NCBI GenBank assembly: GCA_050180235.1
Contig: JBFXEJ010000001.1
Span: 1-64,000 of the forward strand
Direction: 5' to 3'
DNA length: 64,000 bases
Origin: JAABRU01 sp050180235
GTDB taxonomy: Bacteria > Desulfobacterota > Desulfobacteria > Desulfobacterales > Desulfococcaceae
In this document: positions 1 to 8,629 of the stretch, piece after piece
Layout: every line of letters begins with the position of its first letter
Numbering within the stretch: the stretch's first letter is position 1
Notes under the pieces: generated by a model
What the model saw: only the letters and a program-made list of their open reading frames with translations
What the model was told of the DNA's origin: nothing
The model's database searches: none
Position numbers and translations under genes: made by a program

Positions 1-146
1 GATTTTTGTTCATATATAATAAATACAGACAGTTATACTATACATCCATGATACTGTTCATGCTGATTTTATGTAATATATTGATTTATAAATTAAAAAA
101 ATCAGCATAAAAAGTTCCACTACCCAAGAAAGAAAGATATGCACAC

Positions 147-500
147 ATGGAAATGAAACCTGTAAAAGCGTTGACAGGAACGATAAAACATTTTCCCGGT
201 TTGTATCTGCACATTCTACTGACCGAGGAAGATGGCGTTATTGTGGCCCGATGTCTGGATTTTTCCGTTTCAAGTCATGGGGAAAATCAAGAAGACGCAC
301 TTGCCTCACTCAGTGAATGTATAACAGATTATCTGAATTATGCCATCAGTCAAGGGGCATTTGACGAAATCATTGATCCGGATGATCAGTATTTTTGGAA
401 TGTTTTCCGGGTACAGAAGTTAAAAGAGGAATCTGCAATCATCAGGAAAAATGTTTCTGCTGTAAAAAAGACAGGCATACCGGAGATATGTTATGCCTAA
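147..500 (+). CDS. HicB-like antitoxin
   Basis: This 117-residue protein has the HicB fold signature: an N-terminal strand pattern (YLHILLTEEDGVIVARC) followed by a region rich in short acidic residues ending in SLSECITDYLNYAI. HicB antitoxins bind and inactivate HicA-type mRNA interferases and usually repress their own operon. The C-terminal part (about residues 75-117) is lysine-rich and does not show an obvious DNA-binding helix-turn-helix. The ATG at 147 is preceded by a purine-rich AAGAAAGAAAG stretch. Its 3' end overlaps the start of a HicA-like reading frame (ATG at 493), the usual arrangement for a TA pair, although here the toxin frame is broken. Family assignment is good; activity is unknown because the partner looks dead. 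Confidence 0.7.
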   Translation: MEMKPVKALTGTIKHFPGLYLHILLTEEDGVIVARCLDFSVSSHGENQEDALASLSECITDYLNYAISQGAFDEIIDPDDQYFWNVFRVQKLKEESAIIRKNVSAVKKTGIPEICYA

Positions 501-698
501 CGCTTTGGAATTGAGAAGAGTTACAGAAATTCTAAAAGAGTATGGAATAGAATTTGATGCCAAAAGCGGAGGAAGACACTCCGGAAAATTCTTCAAAGGA
601 AACAAATCCTTTCCGGTTGCAAAACAATGATTCTTCCCTATGCACTGAAAGGACTGATCAAAAAATTCGATCTTCCTGAAAATATATTCCAGAGATAG
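493..698 (+). pseudogene. HicA-like toxin, frameshifted
   Basis: The ATG at 493 lies inside the 3' end of the HicB-like gene. Its frame reads MPNALELRRVTEIL and then GGRHSGKFFKGNKSFPV, which resembles the HicA double-stranded-RNA-binding-like fold with its conserved glycine-histidine-serine segment. The frame stops at 628-630 (TGA). A second frame immediately continues with ILPYALKGLIKKFDLPENIF and ends at 698, matching the expected HicA C-terminal helix. The simplest reading is a small deletion or frameshift near 625-632 that removed a few codons. The toxin is therefore probably inactive and the HicB-like protein an orphan. Confidence 0.55.
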
Positions 699-703
699 AC
701 GGG

Positions 704-823
704 CAGTTCGTAGGGTGGGTGAAGCTTTAGCGTAACCCACCATTATTGAACAATATAACCCACTGTTTTTGAATTGTGTCCGGTTGGCGGGTTACGCTTA
801 CGCTGCACCCGCCCTACGAACTG
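704..823 (+). repeat. Inverted-repeat element with CAGTTCGTAGGG ends
   Basis: About 120 bp bounded by CAGTTCGTAGGGTGGGT on the left and its near-exact complement (GCCCTACGAACTG) on the right. Both arms also carry the TTACGCT/AGCGTAA words seen in other spacers of this window. It sits between the broken HicA gene and a truncated DUF2283 frame, so it has probably inserted into, or replaced, the start of that gene. No transposase is encoded. Confidence 0.6.
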
Positions 824-966
824 AAGGAGTGAATCTGGATATGACATCCGATGGCAAAATTGCAGGTATTGAAATTCTTGATGCTTCCAGAAAACTGACG
901 ATTAAGACAATTTTATCCTACAGTCTGGAACTGGATAAAAATATTTTTGTGCAGAATGCGGCCTGA
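823..966 (+). pseudogene. DUF2283 protein, 5'-truncated remnant
   Basis: The frame reads EGVNLDMTSDGKIAGIEIL followed by DASRKL, which is the hallmark C-terminal half of the small DUF2283 family (roughly 65-80 residues, often linked to TA-like loci). The usual N-terminal half (a DxExDxLYI-type segment) is missing. In its place the frame runs back into the inverted-repeat element at 704-823. The remnant is followed by a PIN-domain TA pair. No ribosome-binding site and start that would give a normal-length protein is visible, so this is called a remnant rather than a gene. Confidence 0.5.
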
Positions 967-1089
967 ACCGGTAATGAACTCCGATGAAAAAAATTCTGAA
1001 TTATTTTGGTTCTTTCAGGCACGAACTTTGATAAGGAAATTTTAGTTAAGATACAGTTCCATTCTGAATATGAACAAAGGCAAAATGAA

Positions 1090-1530
1090 ATGAGAGTATA
1101 TCTTGATAATTGCTGTTTCAACAGACCGTTTGATGATCAGTCGCTGTTAAGCATACGACTGGAAACAGAAGCAAAAATGGGTATTCAGGAGAAAATCAAA
1201 TCCGGACATTTTTCCTTGGGCTGGTCTTATATTCTTGATTTTGAAAACAATGCCAATCCTTTTCCGGAAAAACGGGTTGAGATTCAAAAATGGAAACAAC
1301 TGGCTGATTCCTTTACTAATGAAACAGAGGATATTCTGCTAAAAATGAATGAATTAAAAACTATCGGGTTAAAACCTCTTGACGCTTTGCATGTTGCATG
1401 TGCTGTTTCATTGCAATGCCAATATTTTTTAACAGTAGATAAAGGTATTTTGAAGAAAACGGCAGAATGTTCAGAAATAAAAATAACAAATCCTGTAAAT
1501 TTTATAATTGAGCGGGAGGCCAAACAATGA
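1090..1530 (+). CDS. PIN-domain ribonuclease toxin (VapC-like)
   Basis: A 146-residue protein beginning MRVYLDNCCFNRPFDDQ, a typical start of PIN-domain proteins, with the first catalytic Asp at residue 6. A second acidic cluster lies in LKPLDALHVACAVS and a third in FLTVDKGILKK, so the set of PIN acidic residues expected to hold Mg2+ for RNA cleavage looks complete. The ATG at 1090 was preferred over an upstream TTG because family members start exactly there and AAAGG lies 9 nt upstream. The stop overlaps the next start by 4 nt (ATGA), implying co-translation with the small downstream protein. The order is toxin first, antitoxin second. Confidence 0.75.
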   Translation: MRVYLDNCCFNRPFDDQSLLSIRLETEAKMGIQEKIKSGHFSLGWSYILDFENNANPFPEKRVEIQKWKQLADSFTNETEDILLKMNELKTIGLKPLDALHVACAVSLQCQYFLTVDKGILKKTAECSEIKITNPVNFIIEREAKQ

Positions 1531-1733
1531 GAACGGATTCTGAAATAAAGATGTCGGGTTTTGAAATATTAAGCCGCAACCTCGGAATGATTGAAACTGA
1601 AAGGTTTATCGTTCTTATTCAAAGAGAAAAATTTGATTATACAAAATGGAGAGAGAATCTTTTTAAGGGATTGAGTGGAGAGGAAATAAGCAAAAAGGCA
1701 ATGGAGTTTCAAAACACATTGGAAAAAGCCTGA
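1527..1733 (+). CDS. Small protein paired with PIN toxin (putative antitoxin)
   Basis: A 68-residue protein (MRTDSEIKMSGFEIL; ERFIVLIQREKFDYTKW) that overlaps the end of the PIN-domain gene by 4 nt. Similar short proteins with a QREKFDYTKW-type segment accompany this group of PIN proteins, so it is the likely antitoxin. The N-terminal half could form helices that bind the toxin; no DNA-binding motif is obvious. The assignment rests on gene order and on recollection of the family, not on a resolved domain. Confidence 0.55.
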   Translation: MRTDSEIKMSGFEILSRNLGMIETERFIVLIQREKFDYTKWRENLFKGLSGEEISKKAMEFQNTLEKA

Positions 1734-1901
1734 CCATGTGCTGAAGAGGATGAACTCTGCGCTGATCCATTCCCTCTTAATTTTTATTATTTTAATATAA
1801 TAAAAACAAAGATTTATATAACTAAAAAATTATGAAAAACTGTTGTTCCAAACGCGAAAATTCTGCCATGACAAAGCAGGATAAGGGAGATAAGGTGACA
1901 G

Positions 1902-4900
1902 ATGAAAATTCAGAAAAAATCTGAAAACATGGCGCAGGCAGCCATAGCGGAATATATCAAAAATCTTTCGGAAGAATATGCCAAAGGCAATACAACCGAA
2001 CACAGTTTCCGGCATATATTAATGGCAACATTGAACGGGATATATCAGGCCAATGACAGAAAAATTGCCATTACCAATGAACCGAAAAAACAGACCTTCG
2101 GTGCACCGGATTATATTCTGAAAAACCATCTCGGCCTGACCATCGGCTGCATTGAGGCCAAAGATCTTATAATTGATTTGGATGATTTTGAACTGCACGG
2201 CAAAAACAAAGATCAGTTCAAACGCTATTCTGAGGCCGAACCGAATTTTATTCTGACCAACAATCTTGAATTCCGTTTTTATCGGGAAGGCAAAAGAATA
2301 AACACGATTACAGCCGGGAGATTGGAGAAAAACAAAAAATCAGGGAAAAATGAAATTGTTCCTGATCTCAGCCAGTTTAAAGACCTGTATGAGCAGTTCA
2401 TTGATTTTGCTGATTTCAAAGGCATCACCCTGAAATCACCCGATGATCTGGCCCGGAAAATGGCAAAAAAAGCCCGGCGCATTGCTGATGTGTTTTCTCA
2501 GGTGCTGTCGGATGAGGCTGAAAGCACACTCAAGGAACAGTATCAGGCATTTAAAAATGTTCTGGTGCATGACATGACTTTGGAACAGTTTGCTGATATT
2601 TATGCACAAACCGTCACTTACGGTCTGTTTTCAGCACGGCTGCATGACCCGACTATCAGCAATTTTTCCCGGTTTGAAGCCCAGAATCTTATCCCCAAAA
2701 CCAATCCCTTTTTGCGCCAGATTTACAGTTATGTCGCGGGTGTGGATATGGATGAGCGCATTGAATGGGTTGTTGATGATTTATGCGAAATTTTCTGCGC
2801 CACTGATGTCAGATCTTTGCTACAGAATTTTGGCAAAGAATCGGGCAGGGACGATCTCTTTATTCATTTTTATGAAACATTTCTGGCAGAATATGATCCA
2901 TCCTTACGGAAAGCCAGAGGCGTCTGGTTCACACCGAAGCAGGTCGTGTCTTTTATTGTGCGGGCAGTGGATGATTTGCTGATTTCACATTTCGGATTAA
3001 GTGAGGGACTGGCAGACGCAGGCAAAACAGAAATTAACGGGAAAAAGCTGCATCGGGTGCAGGTTCTGGATGTTGCCGCAGGCACAGGAACCTTTCTGGC
3101 TGAAGTGATTCGGCAGATTCATACGCGTTTTGCAGATCAGGCCGGGCTTTGGAGCGAGTATGTGGAATCTGATTTGATTCCCCGTCTGCACGGTTTTGAA
3201 CTGCTGATGGCAAGTTACACAGTCTGCCACACCAAACTTGCCATGATGCTGGAGCAGAACGGTTATTTTCCCACAGGCAAAAATGCGCCGCGCCTTTCTG
3301 TGTATCTGACAAACAGTTTGGAAGAATATCATCCTGATACCAATACCTTATTTGCCCAGTTTTTGGGAAAAGAGGCAAATGCGGCAAACACGGTGAAGCG
3401 GGACAGTCCGATTATGGTGGCAATGGGCAATCCGCCTTACAGCGGGGAAAGTGCAAACAAAGGCGAATGGATTACGGCTTTGATGGAAGATTACAAAAAA
3501 GAACCCGGCGGAAAGGAAAAACTGAAAGAAAGAAATTCCAAATGGATTAATGATGATTATGTGAAATTTATCCGCATGGGCCAGTATTATATTGAAAAAA
3601 ACGGCACAGGAATACTGGCTTACATCACCAATCACGGTTATCTGGATAATCCCACATTCCGGGGAATGCGCTGGAATCTGCTGAAAACCTTTGATGAGAT
3701 TTATATTGTTGATCTGCACGGAAACAGCAAAAAGAAAGAGGTTTGCCCGGACGGCAGCAAAGATGAAAATGTCTTTGACATTCAGCAGGGCGTTTCCATC
3801 AATGTTTTTGTAAAAACAGGGAAAAAAAAATCTGACAAAATGGGCAGGGTTTTTCATTTTAATTTGTATGGCAAACGGGAAATGAAATATGATTTTCTTT
3901 TAAATAATCCTATTCAACAAATTGATTTCAAAGAATTAAAAAATATTGCACCTAATTATTTTTTCGTACAAAAAGATTTTGATGTAAAGCAAGAATATGA
4001 TACTGGCTTTCCTGTTAGCACTTTATTTCCTGTAAATGGTGTTGGTATAACAACTGCACATGATGAATTTGTAATTGATTATGATAAAAATCTGTTAATT
4101 CAACGCTATAATGATTTTAAAAATGCTGAACCAGATATTGATAAACTGCATAATATTTTTAATGTAAAAAAGAAAGCAGGATGGAATATTTTGGATGGGT
4201 GGCAGAATTTACAAAATGAAACTGATTTAACCCAATTTATCAAGCCGCTTGCTTATCGTCCTTTTGACAACAGATATATTTTTTATGAAAAAAAATTGGT
4301 TTGGCGGATAGTCGGCAAAGTCATGCTGCATTTTCTTAAAGGCGAAAATGTTGGGTTAAACTGGATCAGACCAATGAGTTCAAATTATGAATTCAGTATT
4401 TTTATATCAAAACATATTACTGATCAATGTTCAGCAGGAAATAAAAGTGCCGGTTCTGGTATTTCATACTTGGCTCCTCTCTATGTTTATCCGGAAAAAG
4501 ATGCACTGCAATCAAAAGATGCCGAACAGAAAAAAACTCCCAACCTGAACATGGAAATCGTTCAGCAGATTGCAGATAAACTCAATCTCACATTCACGCC
4601 TGAAAAAGAGGAAACCGAAAACACATTTGCACCCATTGACATTTTGGATTATATTTACGGCGTGCTGCACTCACCGTCATACAGAGAAAAATACAAAGAA
4701 TTTCTGAAAATTGACTTTCCCCGTGTTCCCTACCCGGAAAATGCTGATATTTTCAGCATCTATGTCAAAGCAGGCAGTGATTTGCGCTCCCTGCACCTGA
4801 TGGAAAGTAACAAACTCAAAAAACTCATCACCAAATACCCTGTGCATGGTGACAATATCATCACACAGATAAAAAACAGGCCCATGCCAAATGGCAAACT

Positions 4901-5102
4901 GCGTGTTTATATCAATGATACCCAATACTTTGACGAAGTGCCACCGGAAGCATGGGAATTTTACATCGGCGGTTATCAGCCCGCACAGAAATGGCTTAAA
5001 GACCGCAAAGGGAGAAAACTCAGCGCGCAGGAAAATATGCACTGGCAGAAAATTATTGTGGCACTTTATGAAACACAGCGTCTGATGCAGACGCTGAGAT
5101 AA
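1902..5102 (+). CDS. Type IIG/ISP-like restriction-modification enzyme
   Basis: A 1066-residue single-chain enzyme. An N-terminal PD-(D/E)XK nuclease is suggested by APD at 68-70 and EAK at 85-87. A helical coupler region follows, then FTPKQVVSF near residue 343 that opens the adenine methyltransferase. Motif I is DVAAGTGTF near 390 and motif IV is NPPY near 510, typical of N6-adenine gamma-class enzymes. The C-terminal third should hold the target-recognition domain (TRD). Family members either carry a helicase between nuclease and methylase (type ISP, about 1500 residues) or lack it; this one lacks it. Codon use becomes visibly AT-rich from about 3860 to 4480, inside the presumed TRD, then returns to normal. 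The start has AAGGTGACAG just upstream. No separate specificity subunit is nearby. Confidence 0.8.
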   Translation: MKIQKKSENMAQAAIAEYIKNLSEEYAKGNTTEHSFRHILMATLNGIYQANDRKIAITNEPKKQTFGAPDYILKNHLGLTIGCIEAKDLIIDLDDFELHGKNKDQFKRYSEAEPNFILTNNLEFRFYREGKRINTITAGRLEKNKKSGKNEIVPDLSQFKDLYEQFIDFADFKGITLKSPDDLARKMAKKARRIADVFSQVLSDEAESTLKEQYQAFKNVLVHDMTLEQFADIYAQTVTYGLFSARLHDPTISNFSRFEAQNLIPKTNPFLRQIYSYVAGVDMDERIEWVVDDLCEIFCATDVRSLLQNFGKESGRDDLFIHFYETFLAEYDPSLRKARGVWFTPKQVVSFIVRAVDDLLISHFGLSEGLADAGKTEINGKKLHRVQVLDVAAGTGTFLAEVIRQIHTRFADQAGLWSEYVESDLIPRLHGFELLMASYTVCHTKLAMMLEQNGYFPTGKNAPRLSVYLTNSLEEYHPDTNTLFAQFLGKEANAANTVKRDSPIMVAMGNPPYSGESANKGEWITALMEDYKKEPGGKEKLKERNSKWINDDYVKFIRMGQYYIEKNGTGILAYITNHGYLDNPTFRGMRWNLLKTFDEIYIVDLHGNSKKKEVCPDGSKDENVFDIQQGVSINVFVKTGKKKSDKMGRVFHFNLYGKREMKYDFLLNNPIQQIDFKELKNIAPNYFFVQKDFDVKQEYDTGFPVSTLFPVNGVGITTAHDEFVIDYDKNLLIQRYNDFKNAEPDIDKLHNIFNVKKKAGWNILDGWQNLQNETDLTQFIKPLAYRPFDNRYIFYEKKLVWRIVGKVMLHFLKGENVGLNWIRPMSSNYEFSIFISKHITDQCSAGNKSAGSGISYLAPLYVYPEKDALQSKDAEQKKTPNLNMEIVQQIADKLNLTFTPEKEETENTFAPIDILDYIYGVLHSPSYREKYKEFLKIDFPRVPYPENADIFSIYVKAGSDLRSLHLMESNKLKKLITKYPVHGDNIITQIKNRPMPNGKLRVYINDTQYFDEVPPEAWEFYIGGYQPAQKWLKDRKGRKLSAQENMHWQKIIVALYETQRLMQTLR

Positions 5103-5126
5103 TAACTTAAGGCTATTTACAAAAAT

Positions 5127-5210
5127 GAATATACCGCCAAAGTATCAAAAGCTTCCGGCTTTTGCCCTGTGCCTGTGAACTGAACCGGGATATTTATTTT
5201 CAGAAATCAC
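5127..5210 (+). repeat. 84-bp direct repeat, copy 1 (left of rfbB)
   Basis: Begins GAATATACCGCCAAAGTATC and ends CAGAAATCAC. A second copy, differing at about one base, lies at 6810-6893 in the same orientation on the other side of rfbB. It encodes nothing obvious. Confidence 0.8.
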
Positions 5211-5258
5211 ATTAGATAATCATGAATTTATTCCCCGCCTGAAAGGGGCAGTGGTGTT

Positions 5259-5510
5259 AGGTGATTTCCATTAATGATTATACCGTTTTTCGTAGGGCGG
5301 GCACGGCTTTTTGTGCCCGCCCTACAATGATGGTACATTTTTTGGTAGTGGGTCAGACGGTCTCCCCTCCCTTGAGGGAGGGGCAGGGGAGGGTGAAAAC
5401 ATCAGTTTGTTACAGGATATTATTTTTACCCCTCCCCTAACCCCTCCCACAAGGGGAGGGGGATTTTCAACGGATTTGACCCACTACCCATTTTTTCATG
5501 GAAATCGTCT
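5259..5510 (+). mobile_element. MITE family A, copy 1 (interrupted)
   Basis: Starts AGGTGATTTCCATTAATG and ends with the degenerate inverted end GGAAATCGTCT. The body contains CGTAGGGCGGGCACGG with a nearby complementary arm. It is interrupted at 5344-5488 by a family B element flanked by CATTTTTT on both sides; a complete relative at 54654-54791 shows the uninterrupted junction. It occupies most of the 541-bp spacer 5103-5643, which otherwise holds only the 84-bp repeat. Confidence 0.7.
5344..5488 (+). mobile_element. MITE family B, copy 1, with 8-bp target duplication
   Basis: A 145-bp element with ends GGTAGTGGGTCA / TGACCCACTACC (one internal mismatch region) and a G/C-run core (CCCTCCCTTGAGGGAGGGGC). 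It is flanked by CATTTTTT at 5336-5343 and 5489-5496. Deleting the element plus one copy of the duplication regenerates the CATTTTTTCATGG sequence found intact in the family A copy at 54.8 kb. Confidence 0.85.
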
Positions 5511-5643
5511 TAACAGCCCTGCCTTTCAGGATGGGAATTGATACCATAAAATCTAAATTGGTTATGCAGTAGTACAGTCTCTGAATTCTTTGCAGCCAAA
5601 ACGCAAAAAAATTTGACAACTGATCGTATATACGAGGAAAATT

Positions 5644-6726
5644 ATGAAAAATATGCTGGTGACAGGCGGATGCGGATTTATCGGGGCCAATTTTGTCCGG
5701 TATCTGCTTTCTGCGGATGATTTTGACGGACGGGTAATCAACGCTGACAAACTGACCTATGCGGGAAATCCGGAAAGTCTGGAAGACATCAAGGATTTGT
5801 TTTCAGACAGTTATCAGTTTGTCCGGGCTGATATCTGTGATTCTGGGGCAATGGAAAGAATCATTTTGGAATATGAAATTGACAGCATCTGCCATTTTGC
5901 AGCCGAATCCCATGTGGATAGATCCATTGCGGAGCCTGAGTCCTTTGTTCAGACCAATATTGTGGGAACCTTCCGGCTTCTGGAACTGTGCAGAAAATAC
6001 AAAGATCGCATACAGATTTTCCACCATGTGAGCACGGATGAGGTTTTCGGAAGTCTTGGAAATGATGGAGCTTTCACCGAAACTACGCCTTATGATCCCA
6101 GCAGCCCCTATTCAGCGTCCAAAGCAGCTTCGGATCATCTGGTGCGGGCCTGGCACAAAACCTACGGCATCCCGGTTACACTTTCCAACTGCTCCAACAA
6201 TTACGGACCTTACCAGTTCCCGGAAAAACTCATTCCCCTGATGATACTCAACGCGCTGGATGAAAAACCTCTGCCGGTTTACGGTCAGGGCCTGAATGTG
6301 CGGGACTGGCTGTATGTGGAAGATCACTGCCGTGCGATTCTGACCATCATGCAGAAAGGGAAAAAAGGGGAAACCTATAATGTGGGCGGACGGTGTGAAA
6401 AACAGAATATTGAAGTGGTGAAAACCATCTGCGGAATTCTGGATGATATAAGACCTTTGCCGGGCAGCAGAACGCGGCGGGAATTAATCAGTTTTGTGAA
6501 AGATCGGCCCGGCCATGATCTGCGCTATGCCATTGACTGCTCCAAACTGGAGCGGGAACTGGGATGGCGGCCTGCGGAATCCTTTGAAACCGGCATCCGC
6601 AAAACCGTGCTCTGGTTTCTGGAAAATCAGGAATGGGTGAACAGGGTGCGATCCGGGGAATATCTTTCGTGGATCAGGCGGCAGTATTCAATAGACCTCT
6701 TGCAAAAGTGGGAATTGCTCTCTTGA
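5644..6726 (+). CDS. rfbB: dTDP-glucose 4,6-dehydratase
   Basis: RmlB/RfbB converts dTDP-glucose to dTDP-4-keto-6-deoxyglucose, an early step of dTDP-rhamnose and other deoxysugar synthesis for cell-surface polysaccharides. It is a cytoplasmic NAD-dependent short-chain dehydrogenase. The Rossmann motif GGCGFIG is at residues 8-14, the HVDRS motif near 97 and the catalytic YxxxK at Y156/K160 (YSASK). The start has GAGGAAA upstream. No other rml gene is adjacent. The last 11 residues (from about 350) and the stop codon come from a 70-bp mobile element inserted at 6693, so the native C-terminus has been replaced. The loss is short and beyond the catalytic core; activity is probably retained. Confidence 0.9.
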   Translation: MKNMLVTGGCGFIGANFVRYLLSADDFDGRVINADKLTYAGNPESLEDIKDLFSDSYQFVRADICDSGAMERIILEYEIDSICHFAAESHVDRSIAEPESFVQTNIVGTFRLLELCRKYKDRIQIFHHVSTDEVFGSLGNDGAFTETTPYDPSSPYSASKAASDHLVRAWHKTYGIPVTLSNCSNNYGPYQFPEKLIPLMILNALDEKPLPVYGQGLNVRDWLYVEDHCRAILTIMQKGKKGETYNVGGRCEKQNIEVVKTICGILDDIRPLPGSRTRRELISFVKDRPGHDLRYAIDCSKLERELGWRPAESFETGIRKTVLWFLENQEWVNRVRSGEYLSWIRRQYSIDLLQKWELLS

Positions 6727-6762
6727 TTTTATTGGATAAAAATTGACTTTGGAAAGAGGTCT
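6693..6762 (+). mobile_element. MITE family D, copy 1, fused to rfbB 3' end
   Basis: A 70-bp element with ends AGACCTCTT and AAGAGGTCT, flanked by AAT at 6690-6692 and 6763-6765. An inverted-orientation copy of the same length lies at 20007-20076, also flanked by AAT. The rfbB frame runs into it and uses its TGA (6724-6726). Confidence 0.85.
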
Positions 6763-6809
6763 AATGTAACTGGAGCAGGAAACATCTGCCTATGGTGGTT
6801 TCCGGAAAA

Positions 6810-6893
6810 GAATATACCGCCAAAGTATCAAAAGCTTCCAGCTTTTGCCCTGTGCCTGTGAACTGAACCGGGATATTTATTTTCAGAAATCAC
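6810..6893 (+). repeat. 84-bp direct repeat, copy 2 (right of rfbB)
   Basis: Near-identical to 5127-5210 and in the same orientation. Its right end (CAGAAATCAC) directly abuts the stop codon of the minus-strand GAF-rhodanese gene. Together the two copies bracket rfbB. Confidence 0.8.
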
Positions 6894-8624
6894 CTATTCT
6901 TTTTCTGATGCCGTGGGATAGCCGTTTTTCTCCCAGACATCAAGCCCACCTTCCAGAATGAACACCCTTTCATGTCCGCGTTTTGCCAGTTCCGCAGCAA
7001 CGGTACTGTCATAATGTCGGCTGATATTCCGGCCATATACAATGATTTCATGATCCGGCGCCGCATCAGCAAAGTGCATCATGTAAAGAAAATCAAAAAG
7101 TGCGGGGGGAATGTTCACCGCCCCCGGTATATGCTTCTGCTGATAGAATTCAGCAGGCCGGGCATCCACAAGCATGACCTGCCCTTTGTCAATCCGGGAT
7201 TTTGCAGGAAGCAGGGGAATGGACGCGGACGGGGGAGCAGACCATGAGGGGGGAATAATGCGGATGCCGGCGGGATTGGCCAGATTGAAGAACAGCCCCA
7301 GCGCAAGCCCCATGAACAGTATCAGGATCAGATCCCTGACAGACACGCGGTCAGCACGTTCCACCTCCCGCCGGATAAGGGATTTGATCCCCTCCTTTGT
7401 CCGCTCCAGAATTTCGATTTTGTTTCTGCTGAGCCTCAGTTCACCTACTGTCCGGTTCAGATCCGCATTCTGCTGTGCAAGATTTTCATTGAGTCTGCGT
7501 ATGGTTTCAAAGGAACGGGTGTTTTCCGCAAAAGCCATGAAGATACGAATCAGCGCTGCCAAAAGTTCCTGCTCTTCCTGTGTATATGCCTCCCCTGTGA
7601 TTTTTTCCCCCAGTCCGGCCAGCCCAATGGCGGATTCATCCACAGCGAAAAGCAGACCGATGACCGCATCAGCCGGGCACAGCGGCGCAGTGAGCAGAGA
7701 ACGGCTGCTGATGATATCCGCGCTCATATTTCCCATATGCCTCAGACTGGCGGCTTCCCTGAGTCTGCGGACAGTTTCTTCTGTGTCTTTTTGCATATGT
7801 GAATCAAAGGCTTGTGCTGCGGATCGCTCCCGCCCCATTCCGCGCACTGCCATCTGAACCTGCATTTCTGCTGTGTCCGCAATGAAAATATAGGCATGGT
7901 TCGGGCTGAAAATTCCTGTCAGCATCATCAGAAAGGTATCCAGCACCCGTGCAGTGTCCCGGATGCCGCTGAGTTCACGGGATACCTCATGCAGATTTTT
8001 GAGATGGAAAAGCTGCCGATCCAGCATTTCACGGGCAAGAGCAGCCTCCCGGCGGGCTTCTCCGGTTTCCTGATCTTTCCGGGCCAGCGCCTTTTCCAGT
8101 TCCCTGCATTCGGCAAGACTGCGGATCCGTGCTGTGGCAAACAGCAGATTCCGGATCATGTCTTTGAGAAATCCGGTATCCTCATCTGTGAACATGTCAT
8201 AAAGCAGAGGTGCTGAGAATCCTGCCAGACCGGAATATCCTGTATCATCAGACCATTGCAGCAGCATACAGAGTCCGCGTGGCAGAACGGGATCGCCTGC
8301 GGTTTTTTCTGCCGGAACAATACGCACATCCGCCCATAAGGGGCCATCTTCACGGACATCTTCGGAAAAATACCGCTCCAGCATGTCAGGAACAAATTCC
8401 CGCATACGGCTGGTTTCTGATTCCGGAAAACCCCGGAAAAGCAAAGTGCTGCTGAGGGTTCTGCGATCAATGAGAAATAAAAATCCTGCTGTCAGTCCCA
8501 ATGTTCCCAGAATCGGGAGAAGACAGACCCGGAGCGCAGATTCTGTTTCCTCCTGAGCGCGCATTTCCCGCTTGGCTTCGCATAAGGCACTGCGCAGGAA
8601 TATATTTCTGTCTTTGTCAGTCAT
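6894..8624 (-). CDS. Membrane GAF and rhodanese-like domain protein
   Basis: A 576-residue protein. A first membrane segment lies near residues 33-51 (ILGTLGLTAGFLFLI). It is followed by a coiled coil, a GAF-type sensor region at roughly 215-370, a second coiled coil to about 430, a second membrane helix near 433-447 (LILILFMGLALGLFF) and a C-terminal rhodanese domain from about 480. The rhodanese loop reads VYGRNIS where a catalytic enzyme would carry a cysteine (CxxGxR), so sulfur transfer is unlikely. Such inactive domains usually act as binding or regulatory modules. The stop of the upstream thioredoxin-like gene is only 5 nt away, indicating one operon. A signalling or redox-sensing role is inferred. 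Confidence 0.65.
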   Translation of the reverse strand: MTDKDRNIFLRSALCEAKREMRAQEETESALRVCLLPILGTLGLTAGFLFLIDRRTLSSTLLFRGFPESETSRMREFVPDMLERYFSEDVREDGPLWADVRIVPAEKTAGDPVLPRGLCMLLQWSDDTGYSGLAGFSAPLLYDMFTDEDTGFLKDMIRNLLFATARIRSLAECRELEKALARKDQETGEARREAALAREMLDRQLFHLKNLHEVSRELSGIRDTARVLDTFLMMLTGIFSPNHAYIFIADTAEMQVQMAVRGMGRERSAAQAFDSHMQKDTEETVRRLREAASLRHMGNMSADIISSRSLLTAPLCPADAVIGLLFAVDESAIGLAGLGEKITGEAYTQEEQELLAALIRIFMAFAENTRSFETIRRLNENLAQQNADLNRTVGELRLSRNKIEILERTKEGIKSLIRREVERADRVSVRDLILILFMGLALGLFFNLANPAGIRIIPPSWSAPPSASIPLLPAKSRIDKGQVMLVDARPAEFYQQKHIPGAVNIPPALFDFLYMMHFADAAPDHEIIVYGRNISRHYDSTVAAELAKRGHERVFILEGGLDVWEKNGYPTASEKE

Positions 8625-8629
8625 CAGTT

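Noticed and set aside
1..146. AT-rich start of the window as an origin or regulatory region.
   Set aside because: No DnaA-box cluster, repeat or promoter pattern stands out.
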